Part shown: positions 42,304 to 51,494 of the stretch, in pieces
How the letters are laid out: every line of letters starts with the position of its first letter
Position numbering within the stretch: position 1 is the first letter of the stretch
From: Streptomyces sp. NBC_00285
GTDB taxonomy: Bacteria > Actinomycetota > Actinomycetes > Streptomycetales > Streptomycetaceae
Assembly: GCF_036174265.1 (NCBI RefSeq)
Contig: NZ_CP108055.1
Span: forward strand, 9,238,001-9,302,000
Reading direction: 5' to 3'
DNA length: 64,000 nucleotides
Made by a program: the position numbers and the translations under genes
Notes under the pieces: generated by a model
The model's input: only the letters and a program-made list of their open reading frames with translations
Database searches by the model: none
What the model was told of the DNA's origin: nothing

Positions 42304-43350
42304 ATGGCGGGCACGGCATCCGGACGACCGCAGCGCGGCCCCGGGATGACCGAGGTCGCGCGTGCCGCCGGTGTCTCGCAGAAGACCGTGTCGCGGGTCG
42401 TCAACGGTGAACCGCACGTCAGCCCGGAGGTGCGCGACCGCGTGCTCCGGGCCGTACAGGAGTTGGGATACCGCCCGAACAACGCGGCGCGCGCCCTGCT
42501 CCTCGGCCGCTACCGGCGGATCGGCGTCGTCTCGCTCGGCACCTCGCTCTACGGTCCCTCCACCCTGCTCCTCGCCCTGGAGCGGGCCATGCAGCGGTCG
42601 GGCTACTCCTTCACCCTGGCCGGCACCCTGGAGGGACAGCCGGTCCAGGTGGCCGTCGAGGCGCTGCTGGAACAGGGCGTGGACGGCATCGTCCTGTCCG
42701 AGCCGATCGACGACGGGACACCGCTGCGCCTCAGCGCGGACGTCCCGGTCGTCAGCCTCGGCGAGGGTGTCGACGTGGGCCAGGCGGCGAGCGCTGTCGT
42801 GGGCGCCGACGGTGTCGTGGCCGCCCGGACGGCCACCGAGTACCTGCTGTCGCTCGGGCACCGCACCGTCTGGCACATCCCGGGACCGCACGACTGGTGG
42901 GCCGCCCGCGACCGGCTGCGGGGCTGGCGGGAGGCCCTCGGCACCGCCGGTGCCCCCGAGCCGCCGCTGCCGGTCGCGGGCGACTGGAGCCCCGCCTCCG
43001 GGTACGCGGCCGGACGTCAGCTGGCGGGCCTCTCGGATGTCACCGCCGTGTTCGCCGCCAACGACGACATGGCGATCGGGGCACTACGGGCGTTCGCCGA
43101 GGCGGGCCTGTCCGTCCCGGGCGACGTCAGTGTCGTCGGCTACGACGACGTCCCCGCCGCCGCCTATCTCTCCCCGCCCCTGACCACGGTCCGCCAGGAC
43201 TTCACCGGGGTGGCCGACCGGGCCGTCGACGTACTCATCGCCATGATCGAAGGCCGCCCCGGCCATGCCGAACGCACCGACATCGCCACCGAGTTGACCG
43301 TACGGGCCTCCAGCGGGCCGGTACGCGAACCCGCCTCACCCCTTCGCTGA
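42304..43350 (+). CDS. LacI family regulator of the beta-galactosidase locus
   Basis: 348 residues from ATG 42304 (GAGGAG upstream). HTH TEVARAAGVSQKTVSRVVNG plus hinge GYRPNNAARALLLGR, then the periplasmic-binding-protein-like sugar sensor (IGVVSLGTSLYGPSTLL, DGIVLSEPIDD, AVFAANDDMAIGALRAFAE, VVGYDDVPAAAYLSPPLTTVRQ split over two strands). Two perfect operator palindromes lie just upstream, so negative autoregulation is likely; the downstream GH42 gene is the probable target. Effector presumably a galactoside. Confidence 0.94.
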   Translation: MAGTASGRPQRGPGMTEVARAAGVSQKTVSRVVNGEPHVSPEVRDRVLRAVQELGYRPNNAARALLLGRYRRIGVVSLGTSLYGPSTLLLALERAMQRSGYSFTLAGTLEGQPVQVAVEALLEQGVDGIVLSEPIDDGTPLRLSADVPVVSLGEGVDVGQAASAVVGADGVVAARTATEYLLSLGHRTVWHIPGPHDWWAARDRLRGWREALGTAGAPEPPLPVAGDWSPASGYAAGRQLAGLSDVTAVFAANDDMAIGALRAFAEAGLSVPGDVSVVGYDDVPAAAYLSPPLTTVRQDFTGVADRAVDVLIAMIEGRPGHAERTDIATELTVRASSGPVREPASPLR

Positions 43351-43363
43351 ACCGTCGGCGCGA

Positions 43364-43394
43364 CGGGCCCGCGGCACACCACGCCGCAGGCCCG
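43364..43394 (+). terminator. Hairpin after the LacI-type gene
   Basis: CGGGCCCGCGGC and GCCGCAGGCCCG pair over 12 bp with one mismatch around a 7-nt loop, 14 nt past the regulator's stop codon. Confidence 0.65.
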
Positions 43395-43472
43395 GTCCGC
43401 CCTGCCCGCGAGTGCCCCCCCGGGACGGCCGCACCCGCGCTTTCCCCAGCCGCACCACGTGAGGAGTCACCT

Positions 43473-43592
43473 GTCACCAGCAACCCCGATCCGCCGCGCC
43501 TGTTCCGTGGCGCCCTCGGCCTCGGCGCCGCCGCCGGGCTCACCGCCTGCGCGGCGTCGACTGGCTCGGCGACCCTGGCCTGGCCAAGGTGA
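43473..43592 (+). pseudogene. Relic of a sugar ABC-transporter solute-binding lipoprotein
   Basis: Behind GAGGAG (43461-43466) the frame gives VTSNPDPPRLFRGALGLGAA then GLTACAAS, an N-terminal lipoprotein signal with lipobox LTAC. The expected start codon is GTC instead of GTG, and after ~35 residues the frame stops. The rest of the binding protein and the two permeases normally found between a LacI regulator and a GH42 gene are missing. Confidence 0.7.
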
Positions 43593-43643
43593 GTATCGCG
43601 GTGCCGTCAAAGGCTGATCCCACAACAACCCTATTGGAGAAGG

Positions 43644-45704
43644 ATGTTCGAGCTTCCTCCCCGCGTTCTGTTCGGTGCCGCCTACTACCACGAGTACCAG
43701 CCGCACGAGCGGTTGAAGGACGACCTCGACCTGATGGCCGAGGCACGCTTCACGGTGATCCGGGTCGGCGAGTCCGTGTGGTCCACCTGGGAACCGGAGA
43801 ACGGCCGCTTCGACCTGGACTGGCTCCAGCCCGTCCTCGACGGCGCCCACGAGCGGGGCATCTCGGTGATCCTCGGGACCCCGACGTACGCCGTACCGCC
43901 GTGGCTGGCCCGGCAGTACCCGGAGATCGCGGGGGAGGCGCGCACCGGCGAGCCCATCGGCTGGGGCGCCCGGCAGGAGGTCGACCTCACCCACCCGGCG
44001 TTCCTCTTCCACGCCGAACGGGTCATCCGGAAGGTCGTCGCCCGGTACGCCGGCCACCCGGCGGTGATCGGCTACCAGGTCGACAACGAACCCGGCCTCC
44101 AACTCCTGCACAACCACGGTGTGTTCCAGCGCTTCGCCGACGAACTCCGCGCCCAGTACGGCGACGTGGAGACCCTCAACCGTGAATGGGGCCTGGTCTA
44201 CTGGTCGCACCGGCTTTCCACCTGGGCCGACCTGTGGACCCCCGACGGTAACGCCCAGCCCCAGTACGACCTGGCCTGGCGGCGCTTCCAGGCCCGGCTC
44301 GTCACCGAGTTCATCACCTGGCAGGCTGACCTCGTCCGCGAGTACGCCCGCCCCGGCCAGTTCGTCACCACCTGCATCTCCTACGACCGCCCCGGCGTCG
44401 AGGACGACAAGCTCACCGAACGGCTCGACGTCGCCGCGGGCAACCCGTACTACACGATGCAGGACGCCCTGGAGCTGCCCGACCGGGGCGGCGACGGGCA
44501 GAACTGGACGACCAACGGCACCTGGGCGCTGTACCGCAGCGCCGACCGCATGTACTCCTCACGGCAGGAGCCCTACCTGGTCACGGAGACCAACGCCCAG
44601 GCGATCGGCCACCCTTGGAACAACCGGCCCGCCTACGACGGCCAATGGCGCCAGGCCGCCTGGGCGTTGATCTCCCGCGGTGCCTCCATGATCGAGTACT
44701 GGCACTGGCACACCCTGCACTTCGGCGCCGAGACCTACTGGGGCGGCATCCTGCCGCACAACGGCCGCCCCGGCCGTGTGTACCGCGAACTTGCCGCGTT
44801 GGGCGCCGAGTTGGAGAAGGCGGGCGACCTGACGGCGGCCCTCACCCCGGACGCCGACGTCGCCTTCCTGTACGACTCTCCCAGCAAGTGGGCGCTCCAG
44901 GCGCAGCCTGCGCTCGCCCTGCCGGACGGCGGTGCGGACGCAAGGTCGTACGAGACCATCTTCGACGCCTTCTACCGGGGTGCCTTCGACGCCGGGCTCC
45001 AGAGCCGCATCCTCCACCCGGGACAGCTCTCGGCCGCCGAACTGCCCGAAGTCCTGGTGGCTCCCGCCTACTACGCCGCCGACGACGAGACCCTCGACCG
45101 GCTGAGGGCCTATGCCGAGGCGGGCGGCCACCTGATCGTGGGCCCCCGCACCGGCTACGGAGACACGGAGGCCAGGGCCCGCACCGACGCCCAGCCCGGA
45201 CGGCTGGCGGAGGCGGCCGGAGTGACGTACGACGAGTTCAGCAACCTGGGCGCCCCGGTCGCGGTGACCGGCACCGGGAGCCTTCAGCTGCCGCCCGAGG
45301 CCCGCGCCCTCCACTGGGCCGACGGTCTGCAGCCGCAAGGAGCCGAGGAGTTGGCAGCCTACGACCACCCCCACTTCGGCCGCTGGCCGGCGGCCGTCAC
45401 CCGCCGGCACGGTGCGGGCCGCATCACCTACGTCGGGACGGTCCCCGACCCCGCGTTCGCCCGAGCCGTCTTCGAGTGGGCCGCCCCGACCTCCTGGCGC
45501 CCGGCCCACCCGAGCGTCACCGCGACCTCCGCCACCGCCCGCGACGGCCGCCGGGTCCGCTTCCTCCACAACTGGTCGTGGGAGGCGGTGTCGGTACCAG
45601 TACCGGCGCCCCTACGGGATGTGCTGACGGACGAGGTGCACGCCGAGGCGGTGCCGCTGAGGGCCTGGGACGTCAAGGTCCTGACGGATGAGGCGAGTTC
45701 GTAG
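43644..45704 (+). CDS. GH42 beta-galactosidase
   Basis: 686 residues from ATG 43644 (GGAGAAGG upstream). The (beta/alpha)8 catalytic domain contains GYQVDNEPGLQL (acid/base Glu near residue 150) and PYLVTETNAQAIGHPW (nucleophile Glu near 315); SMIEYWHWHTLHFGAETYWG is a strong GH42 block. The middle domain (about 400-600) is the trimerisation Rossmann-like region (DADVAFLYDSPSKWALQ, GGHLIVGPRTGYGDTEA), and a C-terminal beta-domain follows. No signal peptide, so it acts on imported galactosides. Its end overlaps the convergent regulator by 32 nt. Confidence 0.95.
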   Translation: MFELPPRVLFGAAYYHEYQPHERLKDDLDLMAEARFTVIRVGESVWSTWEPENGRFDLDWLQPVLDGAHERGISVILGTPTYAVPPWLARQYPEIAGEARTGEPIGWGARQEVDLTHPAFLFHAERVIRKVVARYAGHPAVIGYQVDNEPGLQLLHNHGVFQRFADELRAQYGDVETLNREWGLVYWSHRLSTWADLWTPDGNAQPQYDLAWRRFQARLVTEFITWQADLVREYARPGQFVTTCISYDRPGVEDDKLTERLDVAAGNPYYTMQDALELPDRGGDGQNWTTNGTWALYRSADRMYSSRQEPYLVTETNAQAIGHPWNNRPAYDGQWRQAAWALISRGASMIEYWHWHTLHFGAETYWGGILPHNGRPGRVYRELAALGAELEKAGDLTAALTPDADVAFLYDSPSKWALQAQPALALPDGGADARSYETIFDAFYRGAFDAGLQSRILHPGQLSAAELPEVLVAPAYYAADDETLDRLRAYAEAGGHLIVGPRTGYGDTEARARTDAQPGRLAEAAGVTYDEFSNLGAPVAVTGTGSLQLPPEARALHWADGLQPQGAEELAAYDHPHFGRWPAAVTRRHGAGRITYVGTVPDPAFARAVFEWAAPTSWRPAHPSVTATSATARDGRRVRFLHNWSWEAVSVPVPAPLRDVLTDEVHAEAVPLRAWDVKVLTDEASS

Positions 45705-46548
45705 GGCGTCCGCCGACCAGGCTCTGGGTCCCCAGCACCGAGATCAGCCGCAGCCTCTCGGCGGCCTCGGTGCCGGGCTCGGCCGAGTAGACGAGGATGT
45801 GGAGGTCGTTCTCCTCCACACGCAGCAGGTCGCAGTCGAGTGTGAGCGGGCCGGCCTGCGGATGCTCGACCGTCTTGCGCGAGGTGACGAGGCGACCCAC
45901 CGCGCCTGCGTCCCACAGCTCGGCGAACCGCTCGCTGCGGACACGCAACTCCGCGATCAGGCGCGGCAGTCCGCGGTCCGCCGGATAGCGGGCGGCGGCC
46001 GCGCGCAGCTCGGCGACCAGACCGGCCTCGAAGAGGCGCCGTTCCTCCGGGGTGTGCCGAACCCGGCTCGGCGTACCCGTGAAGTTGCGCCAGACCGCGT
46101 TGCGTTCGAAGCCGTGCAGGCCGGACGGGTCGCCCATGAGTGCCGCGTACATCGGGTTGGCCAGCAGCAGTGTCATGGCCGCGTCGGAGACCACGACGGG
46201 GGTGTCGACCAGCCGGTCCAGCAGCCGCTGCACGCTGGGCGTGATGTGGCCGGGCACGACGTCCGGGCCCGGCGCCACCAGCCCCGCGAGGCCGAAGAGG
46301 TACGTCCGCTCGTCCCCCGACAGCCGCAGCGCCCGGGCCAGCGCCTCGACGACCTGCACGGACGGGTTGGCGGCGCGGCCCTGTTCGAGGCGCGTGACGT
46401 AGTCGACGGAGATGCCCGCCAGCAGGGCCAGCTCCTCGCGCCGCAGTCCGGCAGCACGCCGGCGGCCGCCCGAGGGCAGTCCGGCCGCGTCCGGCGGAAC
46501 CCGGTCGCGCCAGCGCCGCAGCGCCCGTCCCAGTTCTGTAGCCGCCAT
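45673..46548 (-). CDS. MmyB-like XRE-family regulator
   Basis: 291 residues from ATG 46546-46548. N-terminal XRE HTH: GLRREELALLAGISVDYVTR, LEQGRAANPSVQVVEALARA; C-terminal MmyB ligand-binding domain (PAS-like): ANPMYAALMGDPSG, NAVWRNFTGTPSR, VEHPQAGPLTLDCDLL. This is the very common Streptomyces type that sits divergent to an SDR gene and probably controls it. The 103-nt gap with the SDR start holds the shared control region. Confidence 0.93.
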   Translation of the reverse strand: MAATELGRALRRWRDRVPPDAAGLPSGGRRRAAGLRREELALLAGISVDYVTRLEQGRAANPSVQVVEALARALRLSGDERTYLFGLAGLVAPGPDVVPGHITPSVQRLLDRLVDTPVVVSDAAMTLLLANPMYAALMGDPSGLHGFERNAVWRNFTGTPSRVRHTPEERRLFEAGLVAELRAAAARYPADRGLPRLIAELRVRSERFAELWDAGAVGRLVTSRKTVEHPQAGPLTLDCDLLRVEENDLHILVYSAEPGTEAAERLRLISVLGTQSLVGGRPTNSPHPSGP

Positions 46549-46651
46549 GCTCCTCAGTGAACACCGTCGGCCGTCGATGTGCCTGGTACCGGCAGTCCCA
46601 GGAAAGAGGGTCTCCTGGCTGACGCCGCCGCCGCGCGGGAATCTGGGCGGC

Positions 46652-47359
46652 ATGACGACAACACTCATCACCGGAGCGAACAAGGGCCTCGGCTTCGAGA
46701 CCGCCCGCAGGCTCCTCGCCGCAGGCCACACCGTCTACGTCGGCGCCCGCAACGACGAGCGCGGCCGACGCGCCGCCGCCGAACTCGGCGCCCGGTTCGT
46801 CCAACTCGACGTCACCGACGACGCCTCCGTCGAGGCCGCCGCCAGGACCGTCGAGGCCGACGGCGGACTCGACGTCCTGATCAACAACGCCGGCATCGAG
46901 ACCAGGACCGCGGACAACAGCGTGCCGGTCGCCGCGACGGTGACCGCCGACCATATGCGCATCACGTTCGACACGAACGTCTTCGGCGTCGTCCGTGTCC
47001 TCGGCGCCTTCCTGCCGCTGCTGGCACGCTCGGCCGCACCGGTCGTGGTCAACGTCAGCAGCGGCCTTGCCTCGCTGACCCATCTCTCCGACCCGGACCA
47101 CCCCGCGCATTTCTACCCGGGGATCGCCTACCCGACGTCCAAGACCGCGGTCAACATGCTCACCGTCCAGTACGCGAAGGCGTTCCCGGCCCTGCGGATC
47201 AACTCCGTGGAGCCCGGCTTCACCAAGACCGACCTGAACGGCAACACAGGCACGCAGACCGTCGAGGAGGGCGCCGAGATCATCGTCCGGATGGCACAGA
47301 TCGCCCCCGACGGGCCCACCGGAGGCTACTTCGACGTCGACGGACCGCTGCCCTGGTGA
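46652..47359 (+). CDS. SDR family oxidoreductase, divergent from MmyB-like regulator
   Basis: 235 residues from ATG 46652. TLITGANKGLGFETARRLL is the TGxxxGxG loop, LDVTDDASVEAA gives the adenine contact, DVLINNAGIET the NNAG motif, VVNVSSGLASLTH the Ser, and GIAYPTSKTAVNMLTVQYA the Tyr and Lys. Classical SDR; substrate unknown. The regulator-SDR divergent arrangement suggests induction by a small molecule bound by the regulator. Confidence 0.92.
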   Translation: MTTTLITGANKGLGFETARRLLAAGHTVYVGARNDERGRRAAAELGARFVQLDVTDDASVEAAARTVEADGGLDVLINNAGIETRTADNSVPVAATVTADHMRITFDTNVFGVVRVLGAFLPLLARSAAPVVVNVSSGLASLTHLSDPDHPAHFYPGIAYPTSKTAVNMLTVQYAKAFPALRINSVEPGFTKTDLNGNTGTQTVEEGAEIIVRMAQIAPDGPTGGYFDVDGPLPW

Positions 47360-47450
47360 CACACAAGTGAACCCGACCCCGCCGACCGTCTGCCGCGCGT
47401 GTGCCGGGGCTGCCCAGTCCCACCGAACCGGGCAGCACCCTGCAACACGC

Positions 47451-48413
47451 TCAGCCCTTGCGGGTGTTGATCTCCTGGGTGAGGGCGGGGACGACGTCGA
47501 AGAGGTCGCCGACGATGCCGTAGTCGACGAGGTCGAAGATGGGGGCTTCGGCGTCCTTGTTGACCGCGACGATGGTCTTGGAGGTCTGCATGCCGGCGCG
47601 GTGCTGGATGGCGCCGGAGATGCCGTTGGCGATGTACAGCTGCGGGGAGACACTCTTGCCGGTCTGGCCGACCTGGTTGGTGTGCGGGTACCAGCCGGCG
47701 TCCACCGCGGCCCGGGAGGCGCCCACGGCCGCGCCGAGGGAGTCGGCCAGGGCCTCGATGATGGCGAAGTTCTCGGAGCCGTTGACGCCGCGGCCGCCGG
47801 AGACCACGATCGCGGCCTCGGTCAGCTCGGGACGGCCGGTCGACTCGCGCGGGGTGCGGGCGGTGACCTTGGTGCCGGTGGCCAGGGATCCGAAGGACAC
47901 GCTCAGCTCCGTAACCGCGGCGTCGGCCGGAGCCGCTTCCACGGCGGCCGAGTTGGGCTTGACGGTGATGACGGGGGTGCCCTTGGAGATGCGGGAGCGG
48001 GTGGTGAAGGAGGCGGCGAACACTGACTGGGTGGCGATGGGGCCGTCGTCGCCGGCTTCCAGGTCGGTGGCGTCGGTGATGAGGCCGGAACCGATGCGCA
48101 GCGCGAGGCGGGCGGCGATCTCCTTGCCCTCGGCGGAGGACGGCACCAGCACGGCGGCCGGGGAGAGGGCCTGGACGGCGGCCTGCAGGGCGTCGACCTT
48201 GGGCACGACCAGGTAGTCGGCGTACTCGGAGGCGTCGTGGGTCAGGACCTTGACGGCGCCGTGCTCCGCGAGGGTGGCGGCGGTGTCGGCGGCACCGGCA
48301 CCGAGCGCGACGGCGACCGGCTCGCCGATCCGGCGGGCCAGGGTCAGCAGCTCCAGGGTGGGCTTGCGGACGGCACCGTCCACGTGGTCGACATAGACGA
48401 GAACTTCAGCCAT
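47451..48413 (-). CDS. etfA: Electron transfer flavoprotein alpha subunit
   Basis: 320 residues from ATG 48411-48413. Typical EtfA/FixB: AEVLVYVDHVDGAVRKPTLE, KVDALQAAVQALSP, VLVPSSAEGKEIAARLALRI, and the C-terminal FAD-binding IVVSGGRGVNGSENFAIIEA with VGQTGKSVSPQLYIANGISG. With EtfB it passes electrons from acyl-CoA dehydrogenases to the quinone pool. It follows etfB on the same strand with a 75-nt gap. Confidence 0.97.
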   Translation of the reverse strand: MAEVLVYVDHVDGAVRKPTLELLTLARRIGEPVAVALGAGAADTAATLAEHGAVKVLTHDASEYADYLVVPKVDALQAAVQALSPAAVLVPSSAEGKEIAARLALRIGSGLITDATDLEAGDDGPIATQSVFAASFTTRSRISKGTPVITVKPNSAAVEAAPADAAVTELSVSFGSLATGTKVTARTPRESTGRPELTEAAIVVSGGRGVNGSENFAIIEALADSLGAAVGASRAAVDAGWYPHTNQVGQTGKSVSPQLYIANGISGAIQHRAGMQTSKTIVAVNKDAEAPIFDLVDYGIVGDLFDVVPALTQEINTRKG

Positions 48414-48488
48414 GGGAATGCTCTCCTGCGGATTGCGAAGTCTTAAGGGGCGGTACGAGGGGTCGAGCCTGCGCGGGCCGGCGGCCTC

Positions 48489-49277
48489 TTAGATGAACTT
48501 CTGGCTCGCGAGGTACTCGGCGAGCTGCTTGCCGCCCTCGCCCTCGTCCTTGACGATCGTGCCCGCGGTACGGGCCGGGCGCTGGGTGGCCGAGTCGACC
48601 GTGGTGTACGCGCCCTCAAGGCCCACCTGTGCAGCGTCCAGGTCCAGGTCGGACAGGTCCCAGGCCTGCACCGGCTTCTTCTTCGCGGCCATGATGCCCT
48701 TGAAAGAGGGGTACCGCGCCTCGCCCGACTGGTCGGTCACCGACACCACCGCCGGCAGCGAAGCCTCCAGCTGCTCCGACGCCGCGTCACCGTCCCGGCG
48801 GCCCTTGACCGTGCCGTCCTCGACCGAGACCTCGGACAGCAGGGTCACCTGCGGGACACCCAGGCGCTCCGCCAGCAGCGCCGGGACCACGCCCATGGTG
48901 CCGTCGGTGGAGGCCAGACCGGAGATCACCAGGTCGTAGCCGGCCTTCTCGATCGCCGCGGCCAGCACCAGCGAGGTACCGATCACATCCGTGCCGTGCA
49001 GACCATCGTCCTCGACATGGATGGCCTTGTCCGCACCCATCGACAGCGCCTTGCGCAGCGCGTCCTTCGCATCCTCGGGACCCACCGTCAGCACGGTGAC
49101 CTCGACATCGTCATCGGAGTTCTCCGAGATCTGCAGCGCCTGCTCGACCGCGTACTCATCCAGCTCGGAGAGCAGACCGTCCACGTCGTCCCGGTCGACG
49201 GTCAGGTCATCGGCGAAATGCCGGTCGCCGGTGGCGTCGGGCACGTACTTCACAGTGACAACGATCCTCAAGCTCAA
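48489..49277 (-). CDS. etfB: Electron transfer flavoprotein beta subunit
   Basis: 262 residues from a TTG at 49275-49277, backed by AGGAGAG eight bases before; a second TTG two codons later is less well placed. EtfB/FixA signatures: RIVVTVKYVPDATGDR, LDEYAVEQALQISEN, RKALSMGADKAIHVED, GLASTDGTMGVVPALLAERL, and VVSVTDQSGEARYPSFKGIM. Binds AMP and half of the FAD site. Presumably serves the cell's remaining acyl-CoA dehydrogenases, since those around it are collapsed. Confidence 0.97.
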   Translation of the reverse strand: MSLRIVVTVKYVPDATGDRHFADDLTVDRDDVDGLLSELDEYAVEQALQISENSDDDVEVTVLTVGPEDAKDALRKALSMGADKAIHVEDDGLHGTDVIGTSLVLAAAIEKAGYDLVISGLASTDGTMGVVPALLAERLGVPQVTLLSEVSVEDGTVKGRRDGDAASEQLEASLPAVVSVTDQSGEARYPSFKGIMAAKKKPVQAWDLSDLDLDAAQVGLEGAYTTVDSATQRPARTAGTIVKDEGEGGKQLAEYLASQKFI

Positions 49278-49316
49278 GGTTCTCTCCTGATTCTTGCGTT
49301 CGGAAAAACACTCGCG

Positions 49317-50063
49317 TCAGCGTCCGCTGCGCCGCAGCCGCACGCGATACGAGTAGTGCTCGGGCAGGAAGTGACTGACGGCCAGCTCGACGAGCCGGCC
49401 GGCGGCGGACTGGTAGACCCGGTCGATGCGCAGCAGCGACCGGCCCGGTTCACAACCGAGGTGACCGGCGATCTCCGCGCCGGCCGCCGCGACCGTGATG
49501 CTCTGTTCGGCCTCGGCGATCGGCTCGGGCAGCCGCTCGTCGAGCAGTCCGATGACGGTGGTGGCACCGGCGGTGCCGGGCTTTGCCAGTTCCGGGGCCG
49601 ACTCCAGCAGCCGGCCGACCTCGGGCGGCAGGGAGACGGAGGTGTGGCAGAAGGCGGTGCCCTCGTGCAGCCGGAGAAAGGCGACTTGGTGCACCCGGTC
49701 GGTGTGCAGGCCCAGTCGGCCCGCCGCGTCGACGTCGACCCGCCGGTGCAGTGGGGTGACGACGTCCATACGGGTGTCGATGGACAGGCCCATCAGGTCG
49801 TCCACCGAGCCGAACTGGCGCAGGTACTGCTCCTCCCGGGGGGTGGCGAAGGTGCCCCGGCCCGGTACCCGCTGCACCAGTCCCTCGGCGACGAGGTCCT
49901 GGAAGGCCCGCCGCACGGTCTGTCGGCTGATTCCGAACCGGTCGGCCAGTTCGGCCTCGGTGGGCAGCCGCACCCCGTCCGGGAAGTCCTGGCGCAGGAT
50001 CGCCGCCCGCAGTTCCCGGGCGAGCCGCAGATAGATGCTCTCGCGCTGTGCCTGCTCAGCCAT
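49317..50063 (-). CDS. GntR family regulator (HutC/UTRA type)
   Basis: 248 residues from ATG 50061-50063. N-terminal winged helix: PTEAELADRFGISRQTVRRA, LVQRVPGRGTFATP; C-terminal UTRA domain: VHQVAFLRLHEGTAFCHTSV, ITVAAAGAEIAGHLG, LLRIDRVYQSAAGR. Its start overlaps the end of the acyl-CoA dehydrogenase relic on the same strand, so it was the last gene of a CaiB-dehydrogenase-GntR operon. A dyad with the word TTTGTACGGCC near the CaiB start may be its site. Confidence 0.92.
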   Translation of the reverse strand: MAEQAQRESIYLRLARELRAAILRQDFPDGVRLPTEAELADRFGISRQTVRRAFQDLVAEGLVQRVPGRGTFATPREEQYLRQFGSVDDLMGLSIDTRMDVVTPLHRRVDVDAAGRLGLHTDRVHQVAFLRLHEGTAFCHTSVSLPPEVGRLLESAPELAKPGTAGATTVIGLLDERLPEPIAEAEQSITVAAAGAEIAGHLGCEPGRSLLRIDRVYQSAAGRLVELAVSHFLPEHYSYRVRLRRSGR

Positions 50064-50253
50064 CCGGTCCGCCCCGAGCCACCGACTGCGCCGCGATCAC
50101 GTTGCGTCGGATCTCGTTCGTGCCCGCACCGACGATCATCAGCGGCGCGTCCGGGGAGCACCGCTCGACGTCGAACTCGGTGGAGCAGCCGTAACCGCCG
50201 TGGATCCGCACGACGAGACGCTCGTCGGCGGAGAGGATGTCCAGGACGCTCAT
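50056..50253 (-). pseudogene. Acyl-CoA dehydrogenase relic: 12 N-terminal codons fused in frame to the C-terminus
   Basis: A good ribosome site (AGGAGG) precedes ATG 50251-50253. MSVLDILSADERL is a dehydrogenase N-terminus; it runs straight into VVRIHGGYGCSTEFDVERC, PLMIVGAGTNEIRRNVIA, the last ~50 residues of the family. About 300 residues are deleted yet the frame remains open (65 codons). Flavin and catalytic residues are gone. Lies between CaiB and GntR genes. Confidence 0.87.
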
Positions 50254-50278
50254 CGCTCGTGTCTCCTCCTGCCGGGGC

Positions 50279-51472
50279 TCAGACGACCGCGTCGGCACGC
50301 AGGGCCGCGATGTCGTCGTCGGTACGGCCGAGTGCCGTGAGGATCGCCGTCGTGTGCTCGCCCACCGCAGGGACGGGGTCCATGCGCGCGGGCAGCCCCG
50401 CGAGGTCGGCCGGCGGAATCAGCGCCTCCACCGTGGCCCCGCCGGGGACCGCCACCTCGTGCCAGCGGCCGCGGGCGGCCAGGACCGGGTGGTCGAGGAA
50501 CGCGGCGACGTCATTGACCCCGGCACAGGCGATGCCCATGTCCTCCAGGTCCTTCAACACCTCGTCGGCGTCGGAGCGCGCGATCCGCTCGGCGACGAGG
50601 ACGTTGAGTTCCTCGCGGTGGGCGACCCGGTCGGAACCGGTGGCGAAGCGCGGGTCCTCGGCCAGCTCGGGCCTTCGCAGGAAAGTGGTGCAGAGGATCA
50701 TCCACTCGCGTTCGTTCTGGATGGAGAAGAGGACATCCCTGCCGTCGGCGGCGCTGAAGGCGCCGTACGGGGCGATGGTCGCGTGCTGGGTGCCCAGGCG
50801 CGGTGGCTGGCTGCCGCCGTAGCGCGTGTAATTGGCCGGCTGGCCCATCCACTCGGCCAGCGCTTCGAAGAGCGACACCTCCACCGGGTGAGCGGTGCCG
50901 GTGGTGGCGCGCGTGTACAGGGCGGTCAGGATGCCGCTGTAGGCGTACATCCCGGCCGCGATGTCGGCGACGGAGATCCCGACCCGGGCGGTCTCCTCGG
51001 CGGTCCCGGTCAGTGACACCAGGCCCGTCTGGCACTGCACCAGCAGGTCGTACGACTTGCGGTCGGCCCACGGCCCGTCGGTGCCGTACCCGGAGATCGT
51101 GCACGGGATCAGCCGTGGCCGGCGCTCGGTGAGCGCGTCCACGCCCAGCCCCAGCCGGCCGGCCGCACCCGGAGCCAGGTTCTGTACGAACACGTCGGCG
51201 TCGTCGAGGAGTTCGCCCAGGATCTGTCGGCCTCGCGGGTCCTTCAGATCCAGGGTGAGCGACTCCTTGGACCGGTTGAGCCACACGAAGTAGCTGGAGT
51301 GGCCGTGCACGGTCGTGTCGTAGCGGCGGGCGAAGTCACCTTCGCCCGGCCGCTCCACCTTGATCACCCTGGCGCCGAGGTCGGCGAGCTGACGGGTGGC
51401 GTAGGGCGCGGCCACGGCCTGCTCGAGGCTGACCACCGTGACCCCGGCCAGGGGATGCTGCGGCACGCTCAT
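50279..51472 (-). CDS. CaiB/BaiF family CoA transferase
   Basis: 397 residues from ATG 51470-51472. Family III CoA transferase: HPLAGVTVVSLEQAVAAPYA, ARVIKVERPGEGDFARRYD, YFVWLNRSKESLTLDLKDP, then the catalytic Asp in KSYDLLVQCQTGLVSLTGT, and GISVADIAAGMYAYSGILTA. It moves CoA between carboxylic acids. It was first gene of the operon with the collapsed dehydrogenase, so the natural substrate acid is unknown; full length and all motifs are intact. Confidence 0.95.
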   Translation of the reverse strand: MSVPQHPLAGVTVVSLEQAVAAPYATRQLADLGARVIKVERPGEGDFARRYDTTVHGHSSYFVWLNRSKESLTLDLKDPRGRQILGELLDDADVFVQNLAPGAAGRLGLGVDALTERRPRLIPCTISGYGTDGPWADRKSYDLLVQCQTGLVSLTGTAEETARVGISVADIAAGMYAYSGILTALYTRATTGTAHPVEVSLFEALAEWMGQPANYTRYGGSQPPRLGTQHATIAPYGAFSAADGRDVLFSIQNEREWMILCTTFLRRPELAEDPRFATGSDRVAHREELNVLVAERIARSDADEVLKDLEDMGIACAGVNDVAAFLDHPVLAARGRWHEVAVPGGATVEALIPPADLAGLPARMDPVPAVGEHTTAILTALGRTDDDIAALRADAVV

Positions 51473-51478
51473 GCGGCC

Positions 51479-51494
51479 ATTTGTACGGCCAAAT
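51479..51494. promoter_or_regulatory. Candidate GntR operator ATTTG-N6-CAAAT
   Basis: Perfect 5-bp arms around TACGGC directly upstream of the CaiB start codon. The embedded word TTTGTACGGCC recurs at 51590-51600, 110 bp away. Confidence 0.5.
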
